Shown piece by piece: positions 47,909 through 59,695 of a stretch of 64,000 nucleotides of DNA. This DNA comes from Daldinia sp. FL1419. Taxonomy: Eukaryota > Ascomycota > Sordariomycetes > Xylariales > Hypoxylaceae. The notes under the pieces are model-generated. The model was not told the DNA's origin. It saw only the letters and a list, made by a program, of their open reading frames with translations, and ran no database searches. Each line of letters opens with the position of its first letter. The first letter of the stretch is position 1. The position numbers were made by a program, and so were the translations under genes. Location of the stretch: assembly GCA_025201765.1 (NCBI GenBank), contig MU623422.1, forward strand, positions 62,001 through 126,000. Direction: 5' to 3'.

Positions 47909-49264
47909 TTACTCCGACAATAATAACCCGTTCAAAAACCCTGGCGTCTGTTCGGCTGCCTTCTTCTCCCTGTTCTTGGGCAGCCCCCAAGCGGCGACGA
48001 GATACGATTTACAGCACAGCGTGGCGTCGGAGAAGTCGTCGGCGTTGATTAAGAAGACAGCGGGGATCAGACAGCAGACGGGATCGAGCCTCCTAACTAT
48101 CTCGTCTAGGGTCTTTTCCTCCAGTTCGACCTTATTAGACCCGTCGAGCAGGTCCTCGAACTCGAACCTTTCCCTTTCCTCGAACAAGTTCTCGGCCGTG
48201 GAGACGACGGCGTCTGCGTTGGGGAGGAAGTTCCAGAACTGGAATATGAAGTGGTCTATCGAGGTGACGAAGAGCTCGTTGAGCTCGAGCGCGCGGAAAA
48301 TAATGACGTCGCGGATCCGCTCGCGCATGTTGGGTCGGGTTACTTCGGGCAGGAAGCTGAATATGCTCTCTATCTCTTTCGCAAGTGTTTCCTCGTGATC
48401 CATACGTATGCTCTTGTAGTCGGGATGTTGTATCAGAGCGTAATACGTAGTCTGACGCCATCTCCTGATTTCGAGAGCCCTCTGTCTGGGAGTGACGTGG
48501 TTATAAAGAGAGTCCTCGATGCCCGAAATCGTATCCAGGACCACCGGGTTAAGAGTACATAGGTCTGCGGAGAATATCCTTTGGTCGAGCCATCGCATGA
48601 CGATGGCTAAGATTACATATTCGGCTGATAACTGGTAAGACGAGAGCCTGGCAATATCTGGAAACGCCTCCATCCATTCGAGTACCTCCTTACCAGCCCC
48701 TGTTTTTCGGGCTTGTTCAATGATATCTGCGGCGAGTGGCTCATCGTCCAATAAGGGCTTCACCCACTCGTATATAAGACTTATAATCTCATCTGCAAAA
48801 TTTCTGTACTCCTGGAAATATTGGTTAGTAGGCCTGTCTTAGCGGAGGTAGGAGATGTATCTTACCAGAACGATTTGATCTATGGTTATGCTGTTGCGGG
48901 CGTGTGTAGCGAAATGTTTAGCTCGCAACTCCTCGACATCCTCAGCGGTCAACCCCTTTAACCTATGGATCTCGTCTTCAAGGGTATCGTTCTGTTTTTC
49001 CAAGCCTTGGATGCGCGAAGCAAACTCCTCTAGGGTACTACTGTCGGGTAAATGGTGCATGAGATTCTTGAGCTGCTCGTTCTCTATGATGAGGTTATCC
49101 TGCGCCGATCTCAACCCGGCAAGCTGCCTTTTAACCACGCGCAGTTCCGCTTCGTGCCTCAACCGTTCTCGCTTGACATCTTGGATGATGGGATGCGACG
49201 CATACTTGGGATCTCCGATGTGATTCCTAGCCCTTTGCGATCTTCTGGAGCTGGGGTTATCCAT
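47909..49264 (-). CDS. Coiled-coil N-terminal protein, helical C-terminal domain, unknown function
   Basis: Exon 1 (49264-48866, 133 codons) and exon 2 (48811-47909) are joined across a 54-bp intron (48812-48865, GTAAGA to TTCCAG, with a CTAAC branch site) in phase 0. The product is 433 residues. Residues about 30-115 form a heptad-rich coiled coil (RERLRHEAELRVVKRQLAG and similar). The rest is mostly helical, with conserved-looking aromatic and acidic positions (for example AIVMRWLDQRIFS and HFIFQFWNFLP), then a Cys-containing segment (CCLIPAVFL) and a short tail. The layout, a basic N-terminus with a coiled coil and then a globular helical domain, recurs in poorly characterised ascomycete proteins. 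I do not recognise the family and assign no function. The exact C-terminus could change if a further intron is present. Confidence 0.72.
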
Positions 49265-50631
49265 CGTGATTCGTGATTCGTGCTCGCCAAGATGATGCTT
49301 CTACAAACAAAAATTGGTTGAATACAATATGAATCTAGGAGCTTACGATACTCATCGCACGTCTGGCACTTATTAGAACAAACGATTGCTTTGAGTGGGA
49401 TCTGCTATGCATAATTGGACGTGAGGATTCAGAGATAACCGGAAACATCTAGCCTCTTTATTTAACGTTCACCGCGACATTCCATTTATTTCTTGGTACA
49501 AAGGAGCCTATATTAACAAAGCCGTCTGTTTGCGACATAATATATTGTTAACCAGGGCGATTTTTCTTCTTTGTTCATAGATACACTGGTCACGCCCGAG
49601 GTTATGAAGCACCAAACAACCTCGAATCAGCTCAAAAGCTCTAAAGATCCAATGGCTGTCAGTGAGTTTGTATAACATATTGTGAGAGCTTGTGATTAGC
49701 TTTAGTAAAGTTATTTATACTCCTGGATATAGCTACAATGAAATAGTTTAGTTTAGTTTAGGACGAACTTGGATAGTCACGAAGATGTACCTATAAGCAT
49801 ATATCTAAATATTAATGGACTGATTTTCTCCTCCGTATTGGGCGTCTGTGATTATAACAAGTTTACCTAAGGAGAAAGATCATGTGGTTGAATTCGAACT
49901 CCCTCGTTTAGGGGCGTCGTTTAAGAGTGCCTAATCTAAACACAGTAAATTGTCTATATCTTCATCTACAACCAGGGGTAATTGAAGTCTTTAAAACCTG
50001 GTCTAGTTCGCCATGGTTTATTAGTTACTATAGCGAGTGCCGCGAAGCCCGTTGGGAGCTCCGCGGCGTATATGAATTTATATGAACTTATGTTTGCTTC
50101 TAAGCCAAATGTGCCAAGGCGCCTAAGACGTAAGCGCCCATGGCTCAATGTCGAGCACATTTGAGCCGCCAGACGCACATATTTTCTTTAAGGTCGAATT
50201 TACCCCGAATATGCTAGTTGTTTGTTCCTACGATTTCCCCAAGGGGAAGCCGGAAAGCGGAAATATCGTGAGGTTACTGGCTGCTGCTATATTAGCCTAT
50301 TTATCCCCCCATCCTTCCACTATGTACCCCAGACTAATCCCGAATCGCCTCTCTCGGTATGGTACGATCCCAGAGGTGCTGGGCTTACACGCGCGCGCTC
50401 TTACCAATGGCGCTAGCCAGCATGTTGCCCTTCCCCCGCGGATAGCTATTTAAGGGCATAATGGGGAGGGAGGGGCTATATCGGAATACCAGATTGTGGT
50501 AGTAATAAGCCAAGTGTTCCTCGAGGATTATCTTGTACGTGTGCTTATTGTCCACTCCCTTTCTTACCACTTGAAAGCTGAGTTTGTGATACCTACTTTC
50601 CAAGCTCGCTCAACGGGAACCAATTGAAGAA
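49265..50631. other. Intergenic between divergent genes, no gene seen
   Basis: Upstream DNA for the coiled-coil gene (-) and the aldose epimerase gene (+). A TTTAG-type repeat (tagtttagtttag) is seen near 49747-49760. Frames of about 60-100 codons at 49966-50453 overlap on both strands and lack family features. Confidence 0.45.
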
Positions 50632-52114
50632 ATGAGGTGCTCTATACTAGCTCTGCCGGTCTTGGCGACAGCGACGTCCGTCGTTGCCCAAGCTCCGAAA
50701 CCTGGGAAGGATGGGAAGTACACGATATCTTCATCGGGAATAAAAGCGCAGGTTCGGCGATAGGGTCCTGACGAAGACGACAGATAGACTGACGATTGCC
50801 CACACTCTAGTTCATTCCGTATGGAGCTACGCTCACTAACCTCTTCGTCAAAGATAAAAATGGAGAGGATGTCGACGTAGTACTTGGATACGATGACATA
50901 GAATATTATCGTAATTAAGCCCCTAGGATATACCATCCTTGAGAAGAAAGATACGGACAAAACGAGGGCTAACGTTTGGCAACAGCCAAGGATCCAGGAC
51001 ATCCGGTGTATAACAGTATCCCTGGTCGTTATGTCAATCGCATTGGGAAGGGTCAGTACACGATCGACAATACGACATACAATACTCAAATAAACGACGG
51101 GAGCAACACGTTACATAGCGGCACGAACAACTGGTCGTACCGTGTGTGGAACGTGACTGATGCTACCGATGACTCCATCACCTTCACCGTTAAGGATGCG
51201 TCCAACTCATCCCAGGGAATGCTAGGCCTCGTCCACGGCCAAGTGACGTACAGTGTCAGCGGGGGCACGTGGAAGATCAAGATGGAGGCAACGTCGCCTG
51301 AGGCTAGGACTCGTACGTTTATTTCCTTCATGACGTAGGGTTTAGTGTGCTTGCATTGCTGACTTGAGCTGCAAAGCGCTCATGCTAACCCAGCACACCT
51401 ACTTCAATCTGGACGCCTTCAAGAATCCAGAAACGGACAAGATCTGGAACCACACTCTGCATATGCCATACTCGAAACGATTCTTGGTCGCGGACGACGG
51501 CGCGCTGCCTACGGGCAAGATTGGGACCGCAGAGCCTAACAGCATCAACGATTTCGCCAGTCGCCCTGGCTTATTCCTAGGCCACGCGCGAAGCGACCCT
51601 AGGTTTTCCGGAAACTGCGGTGGTGGCGGCGCTTGTGAGGGTTATAACGGTTACTTTTTGATCGACGATGCGCCCAAGGATGCCGTGGTTGTCAGTCTGG
51701 CTAGCGCCTATTCTGGCATCACCGCTGATCTACGGACTGATCAGCTTGGAGTTGTGCTTTATTCATGCAATTGGATGGACGGGACTGCTAACCTGAAGAG
51801 CACGCAGGGTACTCAGTCTATCAAGAAGGTGGGAAGGAGTTCTTGTGTTGCTATTGAGGCTCAAGATTATGTGGATGGCATCAATCAGTAAGATTACCCC
51901 TCTCTTTTTTCTTTCTTTTTTCTTCTTCTCTTCTTGTCTCTTCCGTCATCCGACGCACTCAGAGGCGAAGTTCGTAAGCCCTAGAATTCGTAAATTATGT
52001 GAGCTAATGGTATGAAATGAATAAAGTCCCGAATGGGGACGAGTCGAAGAGCAGATTACCGGACCGGGACAAAAATACTCATGGGAAAGCTCATGGACAT
52101 TTGGAAACCTCTGA
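50632..52114 (+). CDS. Secreted aldose 1-epimerase (galactose mutarotase-like)
   Basis: Five exons, 50632-50751, 50811-50910, 50986-51312, 51377-51887 and 52027-52114, give 381 residues. The introns are 59, 75, 64 and 139 bp. A signal peptide is evident (about residues 1-20, ending VVAQA), so the enzyme is probably extracellular. The mutarotase motifs are present: VVLGYDD, GRYVNRI, a His in TLHSG (His117), the catalytic QHTYFNL (His189) and the C-terminal EAQDYVDGINHPEW with Glu343. The last motif is completed only by the 88-base exon after the 139-bp, T-rich intron 4; stopping at 51891 would cut the protein short. The enzyme interconverts alpha and beta anomers of aldohexoses; secreted fungal members may assist sugar uptake from plant material. 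Confidence 0.92.
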
Positions 52115-55076
52115 GCGGGACCCCTCAAGGATCGATAGGAATCTCCAACGGTCAACCTTTGCAGATGATGGAAGCGAAAAGATTTCCATATTCGTACATA
52201 TACACCGTTAGCGGTACCCGTCACGAATAGAACTGCACGGGTCCCGACATGTACATAGCAACGAGACTTTTGAGTAATGATAGGTCTTGGTCGCCTCGTC
52301 GCGCAGTCCAGCTCATTCTATGTCCTGATGGTAAATTACAGTGAGTCCGTGATCTGTGACCATTTACCCGTGGCTGACACTCGGCATCTCTAAAACCAAT
52401 ATTTAATTTAGAATGCATATTGACATCAGAATAAGACCACCACGGGAAATCATCATTCAAGGCCTGAAGATTTCTGGTCTGAAGTGGTCATGTCCTTAAC
52501 GAATGCGCTGTCCAGTCGTGTATGACGAAGAGGGAAAAAAAAGTTGAGGGGGGGTCGCTACGGCTGCTTAATGGATGCTTGGTTCGTGTGTAGCTTCACA
52601 TCCTATGTAAATGCGAACAGTCTAGACCTGGTAGTGTAGATCTATGGTAACGAAAGGCGTCCTTCCTTGCGGGCATATATCCTCCCCTGTCGCGGGGATA
52701 CGGGAAGTGATCTGACAATCCATTGTTGGATTAAGATGGATAACTTGATAGATACCTAGGTTAGGTAGGTATCCTAACCTAGTCACCTGGCAGATAAAGT
52801 GAGAGAGAATATAAGTGTGTTGAAGCTTGCAAGATTCTAAATACAGGAGGTTCCCCAGAAAGGTTTTTGTACCTCCACACAGTGCTTCGCACTTTCCATC
52901 TTCTCGTACCTGCACCGCTGGCTACCAAACCACCAAACTACCAGGTATTTGTCCGTGTCGCGTTCGCCTTTACTTCGGTAGGCGGACTTTTTAAATCTAT
53001 ACTGATCCGGTGTTATAGCTGGAATCGTTCGCCTTACGGTTCGCCTAGATTTAGTCTAGGTTAGTACATGGTATTTTGCATACCACCTACCTAACGGTTA
53101 GGTATTGTACCTATGCAATTCCTTTATTGATTTGTAGGCAGCAATGGTCTGATTTGATGATCCTTTGAATAATACATTTATTTTTAGTTGATTGGTTTAA
53201 TCATCGGAGGGGTAGCCGGAGGAATACGAGCCCATGCCGCTGTAGTCGATAGGTAATTGTTGCACTTTTTGTTGCGCTTTTTCGCCCATGCCTTTTGCGA
53301 TTGCGGAGCATCGAGATTTCCCAGAACCCGATTCTCCATGGGTCTTTCCCCCATCAGAATGATTTTAAGGGTCCGTTGCTTTGCATACGCCAGTCATTCA
53401 GGGTCCAGGGGTAAGTTGTACTTTACGCTTCACCCAGCTCCACGCTTTCAGCTGGATGACGTAGTCTGATCCAGAAAAAAAAAATCCATCTTACTTTCCC
53501 TTTTCTTGTTAATTTCGAATCCTTCCATCTCAAATCCACCGTACAACTGGAAAAGTCTAGGTTAGACTCTAAATTCCCCAAGCCAATTATTTCGTCCGCG
53601 AACCGTTCGCACGTAATCTGGGGGTTCTAGATTTGAGAATTCGGGTCTTTGCTGTAGCGTAGAGCGCAATCCAAATGGAAAATCCATCGCCAATCAACAC
53701 GGTCGCTTTCACATCCCAGCTTAACGATTAGTTTCATACCCGTACATACGTCATTCCCTCAAAATTGGATATTTCTGCATCCTGACGTTGTGAAAATTGA
53801 ACGTCATTGTCGTTCGGTGAGCTTCGATTGTTCTAAAGAGGCTCGTTATTTCGTGGGGGTATTCTAAAGAAGGCAGCTAAGCGATCACCACGGTGGAACG
53901 TTGCCACCATTGCCTTTTTATGAGGTATACATATCTCGCAGTAGTATAATGGCCTTATTAAATCGATATTCTAGTGAAAAGAGGCCATGATCGTCTCGAA
54001 GGTTTGATCACGAGGACCAAAATGCTAGGCCCTAACGACGGAACGGCACGGGTTGAAATGTCGTTTATGACAGTTGGGTTCCAAGTTTTCCCGATCAGCT
54101 TCTCCCATACGTAGCAATCCGCTTCTTCCAGTCAGATAGAATCTAAAGAGGCAAAGAGAGAAGAAGAAAAATCAGCCCATAGTTGTTTACTTGACTGGAT
54201 CCGGTTGTCGGCTCTTGCCTCCAAACGGGTAGAGGATCAGCATCCAGCATCCATTAGGTGGGGGCTAAAAACCCTTAAGTGAATCTGGACCTTGAGCACG
54301 AATCCGTAAACGTCTTACGAATCCATTCAGCCTCACGCCTCTAGCCATTCAGACACGCCCGCGATTAGCGTAAGTCATATACCTTAGGTACGCTATGCTC
54401 TCTCACCTTTGACGGAGACGGTAAACTCGCGGAGATCACAATGACATCATGTAATTCCCGAAGACACACAGTCAGGGGTTGACATATTCCTCCCCGGCGG
54501 ACTAAACGTTCCCTTGCCCTGCCTAAACATCCTAGTGGGGGGTTGAGGTTGAATACTTGGGCGACGGTGGGATTGTAGAAGCACCACGCGGTACATCACG
54601 CAGGCAGCCTGGGAAGTTGGGCAGGACGATGGTTGATCAAGGTCGTGTCCTTGGATTCTCTACATAAATCTCAGGTTTTGCCCTTCGAGTTGCCCCTCAA
54701 TCAGCAGGCTCAGTCATTCTTGCGTTGATCAATAACCCATTGGGTATATCTTTTCACTTCACTACGTCGTTGTTGCTGTTTTCCTCGTTTTATTCCCTGC
54801 TGTCAATACCGTGTATTTGTTCAGCTGCAGAAAGAGTTTCACGAAACACGGATAATACGCGAAAAATTCACGGTCATTTCCCCTTATCTACTATCTAAAG
54901 CGGTATTCTTATCTTATCTACCCCACATCATCCCCCTCAGGGTCCAACTTCCCACCTACCAGCGGCTGCAGCCGAGCGCTAAACGAGACCTAAACCGTAG
55001 CGCTGGAAAAGCTCAATTAGTGACCTAGTTTAAGGTACATCCCTAATTGAAAGTTCTATCATTGCATCATTACGTC
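52115..55076. other. Intergenic, no gene seen
   Basis: No supported gene over 3 kb. A perfect 10-bp inverted repeat, CTAGGTTAGG...CCTAACCTAG, with a 7-base loop lies at 52756-52782. The last 350 bases before 55077 are pyrimidine-rich with CCCC/TTTT runs and may be the promoter of the small gene that follows. Confidence 0.45.
52756..52782. repeat. Perfect hairpin, 10-bp stem (CTAGGTTAGG)
   Basis: Arms at 52756-52765 and 52773-52782 are fully complementary around a TAGGTAT loop. It is one of the clearest examples of the TACCTAGGTA-type words scattered through the window. No gene boundary lies close enough to call it a terminator. Confidence 0.7.
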
Positions 55077-55468
55077 ATGGCGAACATCAACGGCCAAACC
55101 GATGGTTCTGTACGTGCCGTTCAATATTTAAAGTGAGTATTAGCTTATGCGCCTTACCCAAGAGGCCCTTTCCTATAGGTTATGTGAATTTAAACTCTCT
55201 TTAAAGCCGATTAGTCGAGGCTTCGCTTATATTCCATCCTCTACATAGTCAAGATGCTGCTTCGGAGATAACCCAAAGACCCAATATTAATGTTCCCATC
55301 GACGCGAATTATAATTTGCAGCGATTTCTAAACCCGCACCTCCACGTTGAGGACCAGCACCTAAGGTCTCCGCAGTCTCCAACACCTCTCTCCGAAAATG
55401 AGTCTCGCATGCGCATGGCATCTATCTTGAACTCCATAGGGTTGGAGACGTTACCAAAACAGAAGTGA
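55077..55468 (+). CDS. Possible small gene, 91 residues, unknown function
   Basis: Proposed exons are 55077-55132 (MANINGQTDGSVRAVQYL) and 55249-55468, joined by a 116-bp intron (GTGAGT to CATAG) in phase 2. The second exon reads as a plausible hydrophilic protein, with a Pro/Ser-rich middle (LRSPQSPTPLSENESR) and a short amphipathic C-terminus (MASILNSIGLETLP), ending at a TGA. Exon 2 has fewer AT-rich codons than its surroundings and the upstream DNA is CT-rich, both in favour of a real gene. No family was recognised, no signal peptide or membrane segment is seen, and a second intron inside 55133-55248 cannot be excluded. Confidence 0.42.
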
Positions 55469-56270
55469 CAAAAGCATTACCGATGCGAGAGACCCTTATT
55501 AAAATTGCGCATTTTTATTTGCATTTTCGTCTTCTTTTCCTATTGTATCGTTGGTCTTTCTACGGGTTGGATTCTCATTTTCATGCATAGCTAGTGGCGC
55601 TGATAGGGAGGATTCATGTATCATTTTTCATAGGTTGAAATGGAATTGCATAGCATGGAGGAATATCTGCACATTTTCAGCGTTTTTAACATTTTACAAC
55701 ATACTTTCTACATTAAAACCTCTTGAGAAGGTGTTCAGTATTCGATCATGTGGCTATCTAGGCGCTTATGTTAGCAATGCACTCCCATCTCCCTCTCCCT
55801 TCCGCTCGGTGGTGCATGTTAGGTACTTAGGTAGGTGGTACGCCGCCTGAGTGGTCTATCCGACTAGAACCATGGCGTAATGCAATTTATCTCCTTCCTC
55901 TTCTAGGTAAAGCTGAATCGTTTTTGAACACCGATGCCGAAAAAAGAAGAAAAAAAGATTTGCTCGCTAAGACGTCAAAGAGAGAGACGTCTTATTCTCC
56001 CCAATACCAAATTATTGATTAAAGTAAAGAGAATAAATTAATTAGCTAGAACCAAAACGCAATCGTTTAAAGGGTATTAGATGAATGTCCAAAGAAGAAT
56101 GATGAAATGGTTTAACTAGTTGAGAATATATGGTATTCCTAGGTACTAGTTAAAGGATTCAAATTGGTTGTCCGCTAAGATAGAAAAGAGTGTAACTACC
56201 TAGGTTAGACACGTGCAGGTTCCAAGCATCTTCATTCATTCCATGCCAATTGTGATAGGTACCCACATAT
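55469..56270. other. Intergenic flank of repeat block
   Basis: No gene seen. AT content rises toward the repeat block that begins at about 56278. A 99-codon frame at 55551 has no family features. Confidence 0.45.
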
Positions 56271-56488
56271 TACGTCCACGTATGGCAGACCATATATACC
56301 ACTTTGCCAAAATCGATTTTGGTCAGATATTAAACTAGATTTGGCTAAGCGTAATAGCAATTTTATTAATGAATATTTAGGTTTTTATAAGGAGTACTTA
56401 AATTTTATATAGGTTAAATGGATATATGTTTATTGATAATTGAATAACTTATATATATTAATATAATAAAATTACTAGTTTTTTTTGG

Positions 56489-56509
56489 ACTGGTCGCTTT
56501 GCGACCAGT
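56489..56509. repeat. Perfect 9-bp-stem hairpin, 3-base loop
   Basis: ACTGGTCGC (56489-56497) and GCGACCAGT (56501-56509) flank TTT. It is the only GC-rich patch in its surroundings and is preceded by a T-run. A tight hairpin like this can mark a transposon end, but no CTRR-type Helitron end is evident after it. Confidence 0.7.
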
Positions 56510-56914
56510 TAGCTTTTTAAGATCAATTGCCCTTACTTTATAAATATCAATTTAATATTTAATAATAAATATAATTTTTATATATAAAATAATATATTTA
56601 AAATTTATATATATAGGTATATATATAATTTTAATAATTTATTTTAATATCATAATATATAAATATTAATAATATTTAACCGGTGTAAAGCAATTAAATC
56701 ATAAATACTACCCTATAGAAACCCTATTAGCCTCCTTGGAGCTAAACCCTCCAAGTCTCCACAACTCTTTTGGACATAAATAGGCCCTTGAGAGTTGTCT
56801 TTCTTATCTGATCAGAGAAGGTTCATAAAGTTCTATAATTCAATTTCTTCATAGATTCTTCGTACGATAATATAGTTTTTTATTCCTCTCCTTTGAAGAT
56901 ATTTTTTTAAAATG

Positions 56915-58710
56915 CGCTACCATTGGCAAACAATTACATATATCTGTTCTTCTACCCGATCGTCTCAATACCTTCTTCAGGATATAATTACCCTATATCC
57001 TCTAGCTCATACAGCCTCTGGCTTGTTATGGGTTAGTTGAAATGTAGGGCATATCCTGTAGGAGCTATTAGAGCTCCTGTTCAATTAGAGTTATTAGAAC
57101 TTATATTTAATATATAGGCCTTTAATACTTAATTCTTATCTGATCAGGTTAAGCTCTTTAAGCATCACCTCTTATATAATTTCTTACAATATTTTACAAC
57201 TTTCTTATCTTTTATTGAATATATTGTTTATTCTATTTCTGGGGCACCACCTACCTACCTTCTTCAGGATATAGTTAGTTATGGGTAGTTGAGGTGCAGG
57301 ATAGGGCATATGCTACAGGAGTTATTAGAGCTCCTGTTCAATATATAGATCTTCAAAAGCTAATTATTATCTGATCAGATCAAGCTTTATAGAATCATCA
57401 TTCTCTCTTATAGCTATTATAATAGTTTATGAATTTATTCTTTTATTGAATATATTATCTATTCTATTTCTTAAACACTAGTTACCATTGCTAGCAGTAA
57501 TTTTTATTAACTTTTTATTTTATTACCTTAATACTGTTTTTAAGATATAATTATTTTTTATTTAAGTAGTTATTAAAAATCCTATTTAATTAAAGGTCTT
57601 ATTTAATATACGGGTTTTTAAGAATTAATTCTTGTTTGATCAAATCAAGCTCTTTTAGCATCACCTTTTATATAACTTTTTACGATAGTATATGACCCTT
57701 TTGTCTTTAGTTGAATATATCATCTTAAGCGTTAACTACCAATGCTAGCAATCACTTCTATTATCCTTCTATTTAATCAATTTAATACCTTCTTCAGAAT
57801 ATAGTTTGTTATAAGGTAGCTAAAGCGTAAGGTATATCCTGCAAAAATTAGTATTAATTCTGAATTAAAGCTCTTATTCAATATATAAGCCCTTCAAAGC
57901 TGATTCTTACCTAATCAGGTCAAGTTCTTTAAACATCACCTTTTCTATAACTTTTTAAAATAGTTTATGACCTTTTCTCTAGTTGAATATATCATCCATT
58001 CTATTTCTTGAGCACCAGCAATCACCTCTATCAATCAGCCATTTATTTGATCATTTGAATACCTTCCTCAGGATATAATCACCTTGTATCTAAGTAGCTA
58101 TTAGAGTTCTTATTCTATTAGAGCTCCTGTTCAATATATAAGCCCCCAAGTGTTGATTCTTGTTTGATCAGGTTAAGCTTTTCAAGCATCACATTTCATA
58201 TAGCTTCTTACGATAGTTTATAACCTTATTTCTAATTAAATATATCGTCTATTCTACCTATTAAGCGCTTGTTACCATTGCCAGCAATTACGCTTATTAG
58301 TTCTTTTATTTGATAATTTTAATACTATCCTTCAGGATATAGTTACCTTACATCTTTTATCTCATTTATATACATATTCTACAGGAGCTATTAAAGCAAT
58401 AGGTATTAACCCTGAATTAAAGCTCTTATTTAATATATAGGCCCTTAACAGATAATTCTTATCTAATCAGGTCAGGCTCTACAAAAGCATCACTTTCTCT
58501 TATAATTATTACAATAATTTATAATTTTTTTCTCTTATTAAATATATTATTTATTCTACCTCTTAAACACTAATTACCATTGCCAACAATCATTTCTATT
58601 AACCTTTTATTTAATCACTTTAATACCTACCTTCTTCAAGATATAATTACTTTATATCTAACTATTAGAACTTTTGTTAAATTAAAGCTCTTATTACCTG
58701 GTTAAACAAT
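56915..58710. repeat. AT-rich tandem array, about 6.5 diverged units of 230-300 bp
   Basis: Three landmarks recur in fixed order: TTGAATATAT/TTAAATATAT (at about 57215, 57446, 57711, 57983, 58236 and 58538), then CTTCAGGATATAATTAC-like sequence, then TCTTATCTGATCAGGTCAAGC-like sequence. Spacings between the first landmarks are 231, 265, 272, 253 and 302 bases, so copies have diverged by indels as well as substitutions. Most visible differences are C/T or G/A, as expected for RIP. A leading half unit begins near 56915. Whether the unit was once coding cannot be seen. Confidence 0.75.
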
Positions 58711-59040
58711 TTTGAAGGGAATTTACTGATATAAGCTCATATTCAACCAAAAAAGCTATACACCACAGGAAGCCACAAGCGCACGCACAGGGTACAAAAA
58801 AATCCAAAACCACTTTACTTCAATATATCAATTCAAAACCTACCTAAAAACACTAATAATTAATATTATTTAAAAGATAACTAAATTCGTGGTTTTTTGA
58901 GATAGGTTGCATGTGTTTCCGATCGGAAGCTATTGTACAACAGCTGAAAACGTCCGAAATTGCGGGGGATTTCTCTGGGAGCTGATTGGTCAGTTAGGAT
59001 TGTGGCGCAACTAATGAAATAAGAAAGACATAGATAAACT

Positions 59041-59370
59041 TAGATTTGAGATTTTTACCAGCTACCACAGCTATATTGTGGGGCTGTACGTATTGTGGCA
59101 AATAAGAAACAGTTTTGTGTAAGAGGGGTATGTCAGGGGTTTAATTAGTTAAAAATTGTTGTAGCACAAAAGATACAAAGTAAAACTGTCCTAGTTTGAG
59201 CCCCGCTGAGATAAGTTCAGATTTATCTCAGCAGGTTCAGATTATCCCATAGCATTTTTTAGCTAATCAGACCCTTGATATACCCCTCCTACACAAAACC
59301 GTCTCCTATTTGCCATAATACGCACAGCCCCACGATATGGCTGTGGTGGCTGGTAAAAATCTCAAGTCTA
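59041..59370. mobile_element. MITE-like element with about 118-bp inverted arms
   Basis: The left arm at about 59041-59157 and the right arm at about 59254-59370 are inverted repeats, starting TAGAYTTGAGATTTTTACC and continuing through GTGGGGCTGT and TTTTGTGT. By eye the arms differ at 16 positions; 15 are transitions (C/T or A/G) and one is a transversion, a strong RIP-type pattern. The central spacer contains a perfect 10-bp stem, GCTGAGATAA (59205-59214) with TTATCTCAGC (59223-59232). There is no coding capacity. It lies just inside the right terminal repeat of the larger block, so it appears nested. Confidence 0.75.
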
Positions 59371-59695
59371 AACTCGCTAAGATAAATGGTAATATAACTT
59401 ATATATCTTTAATATACCCCTTATATGTATATAACCATTATAACATTACTCTTATAATACATAAATATCTATATATAACCTTATTATATATGGCCTGTGT
59501 ACACGCTAAGGATATATTGCCCTTTACAGCCACCCAAAATCGATTTTGGCAAAGTGGCTCCTATGGTCCGCCATACCACGTCCTCACAATCCCAAATAGT
59601 ACCTAGATATATTATAATCATAGCTCAACCCGTACCGAGGGCCTCCCAAAATTCCCAACCCCAATACATTTAGCTCTATAAAAGGCACATACATC

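Larger units (their letters stand above)
56278..59582. mobile_element. RIP-degraded DNA-transposon-like block bounded by inverted repeats
   Basis: The left end at 56278-56322 and the right end at about 59534-59582 are inverted repeats of about 45 bp. Both contain TATGGCRGACCATA, then CCACTTTGCC, then the perfect 16-bp palindrome CCAAAATCGATTTTGG (56307-56322 and 59534-59549). The interior is extremely AT-rich and has no open reading frame of transposase size. It contains a tandem array (56915-58710) and a nested MITE-like element (59041-59370). I read this as one dead element with later insertions; it could also be two copies of a small palindromic element flanking unrelated AT-rich DNA. The target-site duplication was not resolved. 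The superfamily is unknown. Confidence 0.6.

Noticed and set aside
47790..48398. 202-codon plus frame antisense to the coiled-coil gene
   Set aside because: It is the Ser/Leu-rich shadow of the minus-strand exon 2, whose frame has better composition and a proper splice junction.
56489..56509. Helitron 3' end hairpin
   Set aside because: The tight hairpin is real, but it is not followed by a CTRR end and T host base at the usual distance, and no Rep/helicase sequence is seen.
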